Origin: JAIEPW01 sp964406035
GTDB taxonomy: Bacteria; Acidobacteriota; Terriglobia; Bryobacterales; Bryobacteraceae
Length of the DNA: 64,000 bases
Direction of reading: 5' to 3'
NCBI GenBank assembly: GCA_964406035.1
Contig: CAYOQB010000004.1
Location: forward strand, 16,564 to 80,563
Positions within the stretch are counted from its first letter, which is position 1; the number at the start of each line of letters is the position of its first letter. Both the position numbers and the translations under genes were made by a program. Under the pieces are notes generated by a model, which saw only the letters and a program-made list of their open reading frames with translations, had not been told where the DNA came from and ran no database searches. This document shows, piece by piece, positions 44,815 to 53,470 of the stretch.

Positions 44815-45497
44815 CGGCGGCGGCGGCGACGGCGACGGGATGGGATCGGCAGGCCTGGCGGGAGGCGAGGTTCGCGGAAATGCGAGCCCGCATGGCGATG
44901 AAGGCGGCCGCGCTGAAGCTGGAGCGGAAAAGAGCAGCCGCAGAGGCAGCGGCGAAGGAAGCGCCGGCGGAGGAAGAGCCGGAATGCGAGGAAGCGGCGC
45001 CGGACGAAAAGGCCGTGGCAGCGCCCGCGTTGTTGCAAGCGAGGGCGCTGCCGCTGGCGAAGCCGGATTGCGCCAAGTGCATGGGCCGGGGCGTCCGGCC
45101 GTCGGCGGCGGCGTACTGCGGCTGCGTTTACCGACGCGTGTTCCGGATGTGCGTTGGGAAATACCGGGAGCTGCAGCGCAGCGAGAAGTGGGTGAGCCAG
45201 GTGTGCCTGGACGGGCAGCAGAGGAAGCGCAAAAAGTGGAGCTGGGGGCGGCCGCACGAAGAATACTGCGCGGATCTGTATCTGATTTCGCGGCGGAGGC
45301 TGACGGCGTGGGAGTGGCGGCTGTTTGAGGAATTCCACCTGGGCGAGGGCACGTGGCGGACGCTGTGCGGCAGATTGAGCGTGGATCGCGGGCAGTTCTT
45401 CCATGCGGTGTACCGGCTGGAGGAGAAGCTGGGGCGGGCGTACTGGGAGACGAAGCCGCACAGCCTGTATCCGATCTCCGAATATTTTGGGCATTGA
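44811..45497 (+). CDS. Zinc-cluster and HTH-like phage protein
   Basis: 228 residues; ATGA overlap with terL. The alanine/glutamate-rich N-terminal third is coiled. A zinc cluster follows (C-A-K-C-M-G-R-G...Y-C-G-C...M-C), and then a helical C-terminal domain with R-R-L-T-A-W-E-W-R-L-F, L-C-G-R-L-S-V-D-R-G-Q-F-F-H-A-V-Y-R-L-E and a closing L-Y-P-I-S-E-Y-F-G. This arrangement is seen in other phages. A transcriptional or packaging-regulatory role is inferred. Confidence 0.65.
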   Translation: MTAAAATATGWDRQAWREARFAEMRARMAMKAAALKLERKRAAAEAAAKEAPAEEEPECEEAAPDEKAVAAPALLQARALPLAKPDCAKCMGRGVRPSAAAYCGCVYRRVFRMCVGKYRELQRSEKWVSQVCLDGQQRKRKKWSWGRPHEEYCADLYLISRRRLTAWEWRLFEEFHLGEGTWRTLCGRLSVDRGQFFHAVYRLEEKLGRAYWETKPHSLYPISEYFGH

Positions 45498-45543
45498 GCA
45501 TTGAGTGAAAGGGTTGCCATGGAATCCGAACGAAGTTGGGGAG

Positions 45544-45804
45544 ATGAGCGTCCCCGGTCTGCTGATCGCGGCGCTCATCGTACTGTGGCGGGCCTACCAG
45601 GCGAAGAACCGGCTGGTGGTGAGGCTGGTGGAGCAATTGGACGCGAACACGCGGCTACTTGCGGAGCTGCCCGCGACGTTGGAGCGGCTGAACGAAGCGC
45701 TGAGCGAGCGGCTGGGCCGCATCGAGCGGCGGCAGGGGTTGACGGACGAGGAAGTGAGCGACGAGCATTTGCTGAGCGAGGCGAGGCGCTCCCGACGAAA
45801 GTGA
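45544..45804 (+). CDS. Small membrane-anchored coiled-coil protein
   Basis: 86 residues from the ATG at 45544; a GTG at 45505 would add 13 residues but has no ribosome-binding site. One N-terminal membrane helix (V-P-G-L-L-I-A-A-L-I-V-L-W-R-A-Y) and a long charged coiled coil (L-L-A-E-L-P-A-T-L-E-R-L-N-E-A-L). The topology resembles Rz/spanin- or holin-associated proteins, yet it sits in the head module; function unknown. Confidence 0.55.
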   Translation: MSVPGLLIAALIVLWRAYQAKNRLVVRLVEQLDANTRLLAELPATLERLNEALSERLGRIERRQGLTDEEVSDEHLLSEARRSRRK

Positions 45805-45890
45805 AAGACCTGGTGAACCTGAGCATCCAGCGGAACCGGGCGGCGGCGACGGTGGCGAAGAAGTGGCTGGATCCGAGGGCAGCGGAATAA
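45801..45890 (+). CDS. Possible 29-residue peptide before the portal gene
   Basis: GTG start overlapping the preceding TGA by 4 bases. The peptide begins V-K-D-L-V-N-L-S-I-Q-R and ends L-D-P-R-A-A-E, an amphipathic helix. Its TAA lies 2 bases before the portal start. It may be a coupling leader for the portal rather than a functional protein. Confidence 0.35.
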   Translation: MKDLVNLSIQRNRAAATVAKKWLDPRAAE

Positions 45891-45892
45891 CC

Positions 45893-47347
45893 GTGGACGT
45901 CGACGCGAAGCATCCGTACTGGGTGGAACACGCCGAGTACTGGGAGCAGATCGATCTGCTGCAACTGGGCGGGATGGCGCTGAAGAAGCAGGCGGCACGG
46001 TTCCTGGTGGCGCGGCCGGCCGAGGCAGCGAAGGTGTACCAGACGAGGCTGCAGCGGTTCACTTATCAGAACATCCTGGGCACGGTGATCGGCTGGTACG
46101 AGAGCCGGATGTTCCGCGACGATCCACAGATTTTCGTGAAGAACGCGGACGGGAGCCAGTCGACCGAGAAGTTCTACGGCCGTTTTCTGGCGAATGCGGA
46201 CCGGAGGGGCACGACGCTGACATCGATGGCGCGGGAGTGGTTCCGGCGGTGCCTGCTGGACGGGGCGGTGTATGTGCTGACGGATCTGCCGGGCGATGCC
46301 GGAGAGGCCGCGAACCGACAGGAGCAGCGGGAGTCCGGGAGGCTGGACCCATACCTGGCGACGTTTCCGGCAAACCAGGTGATCAACTGGAGCGAGGACG
46401 CGCAGGGGAACCTGGAATGGATTGTGCTGGCCACCTCGGAGCGGCGGCAGGGCTTCGGCGAGAAGGCGGAGCTTGTGGAGACGTGGTGGTACTTCGATCG
46501 CGAGAACTTCCGGCAGTACCGGGCGCGGAGGGACGAGGCCGGGAAGGCGGGGACGCCGGAGCTGGCGAGCGAGGGCCGGCATGCGATGGCGGACCGGAGA
46601 CAGGTGCCGGTGCGACGCATCTCCGTGCCTCCGGTGCTGTGGCTCGGGTACCGGGTGCTGCCGCAAGTGGTGGATCACCTGAACGCCGATAACGCGCTGA
46701 GCTGGGCGCTGTTCATGAGCTGCCTGGCGGTGCCGGTGATCGCCGGGACGTACCATGACAACCCGCAGATCTCGGAGACGGGCTGGATTTTGCTGGAAAA
46801 GGGGAGCACGTTCGGGTGGTCGGAGCCGACGGGAAGCTCCTACGAGCATGCGTCGAAGCGAGTGGATTCCTTGCGCGAGGAAGTGTACCGGCAGGCGTAC
46901 TTGCAAGCACAAGGCCGGAGCACGCAGGCGACGGCGGCGGCGCAGAGCGGGGTGTCGAAGCAACTGGACATGACGCCGTCGACGGACGTGATGAACGGGT
47001 ACGGCCGGATTTTGCGGGAAGCGCTGAAGGGCGTGCTGGAGGACGTGGTGAGCGTCCGCGGGGACGACCTGGTGGTGGATGTTTCGGGGATGAGCTTCCC
47101 GGAGCGGGAAGTGCTGGCGGAAATCGAAGTGGCGCGGGCAGCGCTGGATCTGGATATTCCGAGCGACACGTACGACCGGCTGGTGAAGAAGACGGCGTAC
47201 CGGCAATACGTAAACAACGCTGATCCGGACACGCTGCGGCAGATCGACCTGGAGATCGATGCCGCGCCTGGGAGGGCTGAGCGGAGCGCGCAAGAACGGG
47301 AGCGGCGGCGGCAAGAGTTCGCCGCGGCGCTGGGAAGGAGCACATGA
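45893..47347 (+). CDS. Portal protein
   Basis: 484 residues from the GTG at 45893 (GTG at 45863 is an alternative). It contains Y-W-E-Q-I-D-L-L...R-F-T-Y-Q-N-I-L-G near the N-terminus, a central W-Y-F-D-R-E-N and a stem-like V-V-D-H-L-N-A-D-N-A-L-S-W. The C-terminus is helical, with R-E-E-V-Y-R-Q-A and a long charged end. This is the DUF4055-type portal; it forms the dodecameric ring through which TerL pumps DNA. Confidence 0.82.
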   Translation: MDVDAKHPYWVEHAEYWEQIDLLQLGGMALKKQAARFLVARPAEAAKVYQTRLQRFTYQNILGTVIGWYESRMFRDDPQIFVKNADGSQSTEKFYGRFLANADRRGTTLTSMAREWFRRCLLDGAVYVLTDLPGDAGEAANRQEQRESGRLDPYLATFPANQVINWSEDAQGNLEWIVLATSERRQGFGEKAELVETWWYFDRENFRQYRARRDEAGKAGTPELASEGRHAMADRRQVPVRRISVPPVLWLGYRVLPQVVDHLNADNALSWALFMSCLAVPVIAGTYHDNPQISETGWILLEKGSTFGWSEPTGSSYEHASKRVDSLREEVYRQAYLQAQGRSTQATAAAQSGVSKQLDMTPSTDVMNGYGRILREALKGVLEDVVSVRGDDLVVDVSGMSFPEREVLAEIEVARAALDLDIPSDTYDRLVKKTAYRQYVNNADPDTLRQIDLEIDAAPGRAERSAQERERRRQEFAAALGRST

Positions 47348-48021
47348 ACAACTGGTGGTTACGGAGCCCGCTGATGGAGGGCGAGCCGGCGGCGGGAGGC
47401 GGCAACGGAACGGTGGACGCGAAGGCGATCGCCGCGGAGATCAGCAAGGGACTGACGGCGGCGCTGTCGACGGCAGTGGCGGAGGCGATCAAGGCGGCGA
47501 TGCCGAAGGCGGATCCGCCGGAAGGCGGCGAAGGCAGCGAGGAAGGGAGCAGGAGCAGAGAGGGGGACGACCAGCGGTTTGCCAGCCTGGAGCGCGATCT
47601 GAAGAAGACGCAGGCGGAGCTGGCGAGCGAGCGGGGGGAGCGGGAGAAGGCGGCGAAGGCGGCGGAAGAGAGCGACCGGCATTCCCTGATCCGGACGGCG
47701 CTGGGCGGGTATGAGTTCGGGTCGGACAAGGCGCGAGACACGGCGTTCCGGATTTTCCGGGACGAAGTGGTGAGGGGGAAGGACGGGAAGCTGTACGGAC
47801 CGGACGGGGAATCGGCGTACACCGATTACATCAAGGGGCAGATGGAGAAGGAGCACGAGTATCTGCTGCGGCCGAAGGAAGTGGGGGGAGCGGGAGCGCA
47901 GAGCGCGGCGCCGCGCCGGAATGCGGCTTTCGAGCTTGAGGACATCAAGCCTGGGATGAACAAGGAAGAACGGGAGCGGGCGCGGCAGGCGATCGCAGCG
48001 CAGCTTTCCAGAGGGAAATAG
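47344..48021 (+). CDS. Scaffolding protein
   Basis: 225 residues, ATGA overlap with the portal gene. A low-complexity acidic/alanine-rich protein with a central coiled coil (L-E-R-D-L-K-K-T-Q-A-E-L-A-S-E-R-G-E) and a basic C-terminal helix (K-E-E-R-E-R-A-R-Q-A-I-A-A-Q-L). Position between portal and coat plus these features identify a scaffold. No protease motif is seen in it. Confidence 0.75.
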   Translation: MNNWWLRSPLMEGEPAAGGGNGTVDAKAIAAEISKGLTAALSTAVAEAIKAAMPKADPPEGGEGSEEGSRSREGDDQRFASLERDLKKTQAELASERGEREKAAKAAEESDRHSLIRTALGGYEFGSDKARDTAFRIFRDEVVRGKDGKLYGPDGESAYTDYIKGQMEKEHEYLLRPKEVGGAGAQSAAPRRNAAFELEDIKPGMNKEERERARQAIAAQLSRGK

Positions 48022-48034
48022 AGAGGGAGACTAA

Positions 48035-48949
48035 ATGCCGTCAATTACTTCAGCCAACCTGGCGAACGCAATCGCGAAGCTGGTGGCAGCGGATGCGCTG
48101 CCGACGCTCGTGTCGAATCTGGTGATGGGGAACCTGGTGACACGGGATTTCGAGCCGACGCTGGCGCAAGCCGGGGATACGGTAAACGTGACGATACCGC
48201 CGGTGATGGCGGCGAATGTGATCGCGGAGGGAGCCTCGGTAACGACGCAGAACCCGAACGCGGGGAACGCGCAGATCGTGCTGAACCAGCACGTGGAGGC
48301 GACGTTTCAGATTCCGGACGTGACGAAAGTGCTGGCGGTGCCGGATCTGCTGCAGCTCTACATGCAGCCGGCGATGGTGGCGATCGCGGAGAAGATCGAG
48401 TACGACCTGCTGAACACGTACGCGAGCTTCACGGCGAACGCGGCGCTGGGCGCGCCGGCGACGGCGCTGACGGAGGCGGTGGTGGACGCGGCGGAAACGG
48501 CGCTGTTCGACGCGAAGGTGCCGGCGATGAGCGAGAAGTACCTGGTGGTGGACTCGGCGGGTTACGGGGTGCTGCGGCAACTGCCGCGGTTCAGCGAGTT
48601 CCAGACGACGGGCTTGGCGGGCTTGCAGAACCCGGTGATCAGCGGGCAGGTGGGACGGATCAAGGACTTTTTCGTATTCCGCTCGCAGCAGGTTCCGAAG
48701 ACGGGAGTGGCGCCGGTGACGGTACACAACCTGGCGTTCGCGAAAGCGGCGCTGGGACTAGTGTTGCGGCGGCTGCCGCAGCCGCTGCAGGGGACGGGTG
48801 CGATCGCCGAGTACGCCGAGATGGGCAACTTCGGGATGCGGGTGGTGATGAGCTACCAGCCGAACACGCTGGCGCAGCAATTCACGGTGGACGTGTTGTA
48901 CGGCGTGGGCGTGCTGCGGAACAACCACGCGGTCCAGATCCGGAGCTAG
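48035..48949 (+). CDS. Major capsid protein, P22-coat-like
   Basis: 304 residues; AGAGGGAG precedes the ATG. The start (M-P-S-I-T-S-A-N-L-A-N-A-I-A-K), N-L-V-M-G-N-L-V-T-R-D-F-E and A-G-D-T-V-N-V-T-I-P match P22-type coat proteins. The end V-D-V-L-Y-G-V-G-V-L-R-N-N-H-A-V also fits. HK97 fold expected. There is no large insertion domain, so it is shorter than P22 gp5. Confidence 0.88.
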   Translation: MPSITSANLANAIAKLVAADALPTLVSNLVMGNLVTRDFEPTLAQAGDTVNVTIPPVMAANVIAEGASVTTQNPNAGNAQIVLNQHVEATFQIPDVTKVLAVPDLLQLYMQPAMVAIAEKIEYDLLNTYASFTANAALGAPATALTEAVVDAAETALFDAKVPAMSEKYLVVDSAGYGVLRQLPRFSEFQTTGLAGLQNPVISGQVGRIKDFFVFRSQQVPKTGVAPVTVHNLAFAKAALGLVLRRLPQPLQGTGAIAEYAEMGNFGMRVVMSYQPNTLAQQFTVDVLYGVGVLRNNHAVQIRS

Positions 48950-49010
48950 GCAGCGGGATCGGCAGGGAGACGGGGCCGCGCGGGGCGCGGCCCTGGAGAA
49001 GGAGAACCGG

Positions 49011-49355
49011 ATGAACTTCGACACGCGGGTGGATGTAAAGAGCTATCACGCGGCGGTGCGGCAGCAAATGGAGGCGATCGGGGATGCGTACCCGTTCGTG
49101 ACCTCGCGGACGGTGGCCTTGCGGCGGATGCCAGGCGGGGTGACGTCGCAGGTGGATCGGGAGACGGCGGCGCGGCTGCTGGTGGAGCAGACGCACACGC
49201 TGGCGACGGAGGAGGAGGTGGAGCGGTACCACGCGCAATGCGCCGAGCAAAGGCAGCGGATTCTGGAGACAGAGCAACGCCTGATGTCCTACCGGATGTT
49301 TATTCCAACGGCGGCGCCCATGGCGACTCCGGTGAAGAAGAAGGAAAAAGAATAG
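49011..49355 (+). CDS. Small head-module protein
   Basis: 114 residues; GAAGGAG lies 9 bases upstream. It has F-D-T-R-V-D-V-K-S-Y-H-A-A-V-R at the start, a coiled-coil middle (T-E-E-E-V-E-R-Y-H-A-Q-C) and a lysine-rich C-terminus (K-K-K-E-K-E). No family recognised; a head decoration or connector accessory is possible from position. Confidence 0.55.
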   Translation: MNFDTRVDVKSYHAAVRQQMEAIGDAYPFVTSRTVALRRMPGGVTSQVDRETAARLLVEQTHTLATEEEVERYHAQCAEQRQRILETEQRLMSYRMFIPTAAPMATPVKKKEKE

Positions 49356-49396
49356 GTTTCGAAGAGCTTGCGCGCTACTCCTCCAGCGCGCAGCGC

Positions 49397-49432
49397 GGGG
49401 CCGGCCTTTCTGGGTCTGCCAAAGCCGGCCTC
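49397..49432 (+). terminator. Hairpin in the coat-connector gap, possible attenuator
   Basis: A GC-rich stem GGCCGGC-CTTT (49399-49409) pairs with AAAGCCGGCC (49421-49430), with one bulged C. It lies in the 103-base gap after the abundant head genes. No T-tract follows, so it may be an RNA-processing or partial termination site that lowers expression downstream. Confidence 0.4.
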
Positions 49433-49458
49433 GCGGCCCCCCTTTCCTCAAATCACCC

Positions 49459-50391
49459 ATGTTATTCACCGACGATGATCTGCTGACGGCGGAGGCGCTG
49501 ACGAGCGTGGATCCGGAAATGCCGGAAGTGGCGGCGGCCGAGGGAATCGCGGTGGAGGGCGAGAACTCGATCGTACGCGGCGCGTGGGAGGAGTGCGCCA
49601 ACGCGGTGCTGGCCAAGATGGAGCAATTCGGCGGGGGGCTGGAGGCCACATCGGGAGGGCTGGGATACACGCGAAGCCGGGTGCATCTGACGCAGATTGT
49701 GGCCAGCGACGCGTACCCGCGGAAGCTGAGCGCGGTGCAGCGTTGGATGCTTTATGAAGCGCTGCAGATGTTCTACCGGGCGGCGACGAACCGGACGGTG
49801 AGCGACCGGTACGAAGACAAGCGGAAGCGGTTCGAGGCGGACGCGGAGAAGCACTGGCGGAGGCTGACGGCCTTCGGGCTTCCGGTGGTGACGGAGCCAC
49901 TGCCCTGCCCTGGAGCGCTGCACGAGCACAATGCGGGGAGCTGGGGGGCCGCGAATCTGAGCGGCGTCGCCGGCGGGAACCAGGCGGCGACGACCTACGA
50001 GGTGGCGATCACCTGGGTGGACGGCAGCCGGTATCAGAGCGCGGCGGCGAAGGGGAACGGCGAGAGCGGCGGGAGCCGGGTGGTGGCGTTCACGGTGCCG
50101 GCGAACCAACTGCTGCGGATCGACATTACGAGCCTGGCGCCGCCGACGGCGGGCAATCAATACCGGTGGGAGAGCTCGGACGGGGCGGTTCGGTTGCTGA
50201 ACCCGACGCACTGGAATGTGTACGCCGGCGCGCCGGAGGGGCCGTTATGGCTGCAGAACGCGCAGCCGATCGCGGCGGGGGTAAAGGTACACACGCTGGC
50301 GGGCGCGCCGGCGCTCAGCGGGACGCCGCTGGATCCGGGGCAGCGGCCGGATGCCCGATACACGTTCCGGCCCATTTTGCAGAGGGGATGA
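49459..50391 (+). CDS. Head-tail connector-like protein with beta extension
   Basis: 310 residues. The N-terminal 150 residues resemble small head-completion proteins (S-I-V-R-G-A-W-E-E-C-A-N-A-V-L, Y-T-R-S-R-V-H-L-T-Q-I-V, W-M-L-Y-E-A-L-Q-M-F-Y-R). Residues 155-310 form an added fibronectin/Ig-like beta domain (T-Y-E-V-A-I-T-W-V-D-G-S-R-Y-Q). Such virion-surface domains often aid adhesion. No ribosome-binding site is seen; the gene follows the hairpin region. Confidence 0.6.
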   Translation: MLFTDDDLLTAEALTSVDPEMPEVAAAEGIAVEGENSIVRGAWEECANAVLAKMEQFGGGLEATSGGLGYTRSRVHLTQIVASDAYPRKLSAVQRWMLYEALQMFYRAATNRTVSDRYEDKRKRFEADAEKHWRRLTAFGLPVVTEPLPCPGALHEHNAGSWGAANLSGVAGGNQAATTYEVAITWVDGSRYQSAAAKGNGESGGSRVVAFTVPANQLLRIDITSLAPPTAGNQYRWESSDGAVRLLNPTHWNVYAGAPEGPLWLQNAQPIAAGVKVHTLAGAPALSGTPLDPGQRPDARYTFRPILQRG

Positions 50392-50393
50392 CG

Positions 50394-50621
50394 ATGGAGC
50401 GGATCTGGAGCCGCGGCGACGCGGCGGAGCAGTTGAAGGGGCTTGCATTTCTGGTGGGTTACCTGGAGGATCTGCCGGGGGATCTGCGGGGGCGGGTGGC
50501 GCAGGATCTGCGCGCGATCGCGCGGATCGTGGAAGACCCGGAGCCGCTGTCCGGGGAGGGCGAAGGGCGGGGACTGGCGCCGGTGATTCCGATCGACGGG
50601 AAGGCCGGAGGGGCGGCTTGA
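50394..50621 (+). CDS. Small phage protein, 75 aa
   Basis: ATG at 50394 with GAGGGG 6 bases upstream; an ATG at 50388 overlapping the preceding stop is also possible. A short helical protein (E-Q-L-K-G-L-A-F-L-V-G-Y-L-E-D-L, R-V-A-Q-D-L-R-A-I-A-R-I). Its stop overlaps the next start. Function unknown. Confidence 0.5.
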   Translation: MERIWSRGDAAEQLKGLAFLVGYLEDLPGDLRGRVAQDLRAIARIVEDPEPLSGEGEGRGLAPVIPIDGKAGGAA

Positions 50622-50998
50622 CCGAGGCAATGCTGCGGGAGCGCTGCCGGTTCTGGCAGGCGCTGCTGCGGCTACAGGATTGGGACGTAGTCGTGCGCCT
50701 GGTGGACGAGCTGCCGGGGAGCGCGCTGGGGCGCTGCTGGTGGCTGGACGAGAAGGAGATCGCCACCATACGGATCCTGCGGCCGGAACGATGCGATCCG
50801 GCGCGGGTGCCGGAGCAGGACGTGGAGGTGACGCTGGTGCACGAGCTGCTGCATCTCCATTTCGCGGCGTTCACGGCGGAGAACAACACGCCGCAAGCGA
50901 CGGCGCAAGAGGTGGCGATCAACCGGTGCGCACAGGCGCTGGTGGGGCTGGACCGGGAGAGGCGAAAGCGGGGCCGCGCGAGGCGAGTTGGCAATTAG
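50618..50998 (+). CDS. Putative zinc-dependent protease (HELLH)
   Basis: 126 residues; TTG start at 50618 with GGAGGGG upstream. The helix V-T-L-V-H-E-L-L-H-L-H-F carries a perfect H-E-x2-H zinc-protease motif near residue 70, followed 25 residues later by E-V-A-I-N-R-C-A, which could supply a third ligand. The size and fold suggest a minimal gluzincin or SprT-like protein. In a head module it might trim scaffold or minor head proteins; this is inferred from position. Confidence 0.65.
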   Translation: MTEAMLRERCRFWQALLRLQDWDVVVRLVDELPGSALGRCWWLDEKEIATIRILRPERCDPARVPEQDVEVTLVHELLHLHFAAFTAENNTPQATAQEVAINRCAQALVGLDRERRKRGRARRVGN

Positions 50999-51007
50999 AC
51001 GAGTGCA

Positions 51008-52225
51008 ATGGACACTCGAAAACTCATCAGCATCGCCGGGCGCGCGAACCGAACGATCGATTCCGTGCTGCAGGCCTTTTTGGAAGAACTGAACGCGCTG
51101 GCGGCGCGGGCCTCGGCAAGGACGCTGGCGCGGCTGCAGCGCAAGCTGGAGCTGGGGGCGGACGACCGGCTGCAAGGGACGGCGGCGAACGCGGCGACGC
51201 TACGGCTGGCCGGCCGGATCTTCCAATCCGAGATGGAGCGGGCCGGATATCCGGAACTGGTGGACGCGTTCGTGGGGAGCTTCGGCCGCCTGTTTCCGTT
51301 TTTCGAAGAGACGCTGGAGGCGCTGGGGCTGGAGGCGGTGAAGTTCAGCCGGGAGGATCGGGAGGCCTTCGCCGGGCAGCAGACGAACCTGGCGGAAGCG
51401 ATTCGCGGGGTAGTGCGCAGCGTTGCGGAGGCGGCGAAGCGACGAGCGGCGTTCTCGGTGGGCGGGACTCCGATCGCGGAACTGACCGAGCTGCTGGCGG
51501 TGGAATACGGGAAGACGGCGGCGCAGGCGGGCGGGCTGGCAGACACGGCCATCACCACGTTCTACCGGTCGATCCAGGACCGGGGTTTCCAGCGGATCGA
51601 GGAGGCAAACGGCGCGGCCGTCCGTTACCGGTATTACGGTCCGGACGATGTGCTGACACGGCCGTTCTGCGATGAGTTGCTGGATCGGACGGCGCGGCGG
51701 GGGCTGACGCGGGCGGAGATCGACCGGCTGGATAACGGCCAGCTTCCGAACGTATTTCTGACGGGAGGGGGATACCGGTGCCGGCACACGTGGGTGCTGG
51801 ACACGAGGGAGGCCGAGGAGCAGCCGCGGGCGTGGCCGAGCGAGTTTCCGGGAGGGTTCGCGGTGGTGGGTGAAATCGATGTGCCGGCGGGGGTGCTGGA
51901 GGCGTTCGGGGTAAGTATAGGCAACCGGCAGATTGTGCTGACCAATGAGCGGTCGGCGCACATCATGACGGAACGGCATAGAGAATTACGGCCGCTGGGG
52001 AGCTTTGTGCTGGAGGCTGCGGTCCGGCCGGACGAGGTGTACCGGAACGAGAGGGACGCCGGTGTGGGCATTCTCTTCAAGCGGATGTCGGACCAGCGTT
52101 GGATGAGGGTTGTCGTGCGTTGGAAAACGGGCGACCCTGGCGAGCGCAAGCACTCAATCATCAGCGCTCGAATCGGGAAGGACGCCGAGCGGGTGGCCAG
52201 TCGGCTGGTTTGGAGGAGGCGATAA
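51008..52225 (+). CDS. Minor head protein with C-terminal RNase-like domain
   Basis: 405 residues. Residues 1-285 resemble Mu gpF-type minor head proteins: a helical body, D-T-A-I-T-T-F-Y-R-S-I, P-F-C-D-E-L-L and the typical G-G-G-Y-R-C-R-H-T-W. Residues 300-405 match the PBECR group (phage barnase-EndoU-colicin E5/D-RelE-like nucleases): a histidine in S-A-H-I-M-T-E-R-H, then a P-D-E-V-Y strand, V-V-V-R-W and a final K-H-S-I-I-S-A-R-I. Such virion domains are thought to be injected and to act on host RNA. Confidence 0.75.
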   Translation: MDTRKLISIAGRANRTIDSVLQAFLEELNALAARASARTLARLQRKLELGADDRLQGTAANAATLRLAGRIFQSEMERAGYPELVDAFVGSFGRLFPFFEETLEALGLEAVKFSREDREAFAGQQTNLAEAIRGVVRSVAEAAKRRAAFSVGGTPIAELTELLAVEYGKTAAQAGGLADTAITTFYRSIQDRGFQRIEEANGAAVRYRYYGPDDVLTRPFCDELLDRTARRGLTRAEIDRLDNGQLPNVFLTGGGYRCRHTWVLDTREAEEQPRAWPSEFPGGFAVVGEIDVPAGVLEAFGVSIGNRQIVLTNERSAHIMTERHRELRPLGSFVLEAAVRPDEVYRNERDAGVGILFKRMSDQRWMRVVVRWKTGDPGERKHSIISARIGKDAERVASRLVWRRR

Positions 52226-52334
52226 AGGCGTCCGGCGGGACTCCCAGTCCCCGCATTCCTTGTGACCACCCGGAAGCGAACTTCCAGATGGTGCGTAGGG
52301 GGGAGGTTCTCTACTTCGGACGCCCGATTCCAGT

Positions 52335-52949
52335 ATGGCAAGCCAGGCAAGCCTGCGCACGGCGGGGGGAGGAGACGCGGCAAAGCGGGTAGCGGATCTG
52401 GCGGCGGCGTCGAAGCCGACCTCGGACGACGTGCTGTACGCGATGGAGGAGGCGAAGACCGCGATGCTGGAGCGGACGGCGCGGGGGGTGGATTTCGAGG
52501 AGCGGCCGTTCGCGCCTTATTCGGAGAACGGGCCGTTTTACTTGTACCCGGCGGGGCGCGCCACGGGGAAGACGGCGACGCAGAAATCGAGGGCGGCGAA
52601 GCGGCTGTCGAGGAAGACGGGCGGAGAGGTGACGGCCGGGGGCGGAATCCGGTTTGCGAGCTACGCGGCGGCTAAGCGGGCGTTCGGACGGGCGAGCGTG
52701 GATCTGTTCGGATTGGGGGGCGCTCCGCACATGCTGCACGCGTTGGTGACGCGGCTGCGCGGCGCCCTAGAGGGTGTGCTGGGCATATACGGCGCGGAAG
52801 CGGAGCGGGCGGAGGGGCATAACGAAGGGATTCCCGGCCGGCTGCCGCGACGAAGGTGGCTGGACGTGAGCTCCGGGGATGTGAAGCGGTTCGCGGACAC
52901 GGTGATCCGGAGGGTGGAGAGGAGGGTGCGTGGCTCTGGAAATTTCTAA
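52335..52949 (+). CDS. Virion morphogenesis / tail completion protein (Mu gpG-like)
   Basis: 204 residues. It has D-E-E-R-P-F-A-P-Y-S-E-N-G-P-F-Y-like features (R-G-V-D-F-E-E-R-P-F-A-P-Y-S), a basic R-A-A-K-R-L-S-R-K segment and a C-terminal P-R-R-R-W-L-D-V with a helix. These recall phage virion morphogenesis proteins that join head and tail. The preceding 109-base gap (52226-52334) holds no gene. Confidence 0.6.
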   Translation: MASQASLRTAGGGDAAKRVADLAAASKPTSDDVLYAMEEAKTAMLERTARGVDFEERPFAPYSENGPFYLYPAGRATGKTATQKSRAAKRLSRKTGGEVTAGGGIRFASYAAAKRAFGRASVDLFGLGGAPHMLHALVTRLRGALEGVLGIYGAEAERAEGHNEGIPGRLPRRRWLDVSSGDVKRFADTVIRRVERRVRGSGNF

Positions 52950-53460
52950 GCGTGCGCGGGACGCGGTGCGGGCCCGGCTGGGGCACGGGACGCTGGGCTG
53001 GCAGGCGGCGCACGGCGCGATCGCGACAGCGTACGCGGTACCACCGATCGCGCTGGATCTGGGCGTGGCGTCGAAGCAATTCGTGGAGGGCTATTTGACG
53101 CCGAGCCAGATGGAGGACACGACGGCATTCCGGTATCCGCTGTTCTGCTTGTACACGGCGGCAGCGAAGCAGACGAACGAGGAGTCGGGGCGGCTGTGGA
53201 GCGGGGTGGTGTCGATCCGGCTGGACATCCATTTTTCGTGGCGCAAGGGGAACGCGCTGCGAGATTACGAGACGACCCTGGACGCGGCGGAAGCGGCGCT
53301 GGCGCAGATATTCGAGGCGCGGACCTGGCCGGAGGCGTACGCGGAGCCGCTGGCGTACGGCAGCGATCTGGAAGTAACACGGCGTCCGCTGCAACTGGCG
53401 GGGGACAACTGGCGGCAGACGCTGAGCGCGTCGCTGAGCTTCGGGGTAAGCACGAACTAG
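52930..53460 (+). CDS. Tail terminator-like protein
   Basis: 176 residues; GTG start at 52930 overlapping the previous gene, with GGAGG upstream. Its position directly before the tail tube gene and its alpha/beta make-up (I-R-L-D-I-H-F-S-W-R then E-T-T-L-D-A-A-E-A-A-L-A-Q-I) fit proteins that cap the tail tube. Weak sequence evidence. Confidence 0.55.
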   Translation: MALEISKRARDAVRARLGHGTLGWQAAHGAIATAYAVPPIALDLGVASKQFVEGYLTPSQMEDTTAFRYPLFCLYTAAAKQTNEESGRLWSGVVSIRLDIHFSWRKGNALRDYETTLDAAEAALAQIFEARTWPEAYAEPLAYGSDLEVTRRPLQLAGDNWRQTLSASLSFGVSTN

Positions 53461-53470
53461 AGAGGGAACC

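Noticed and set aside
45575..47314. 579-codon minus-strand open frame over the portal gene
   Set aside because: Low-complexity shadow; the portal motifs are on the plus strand.
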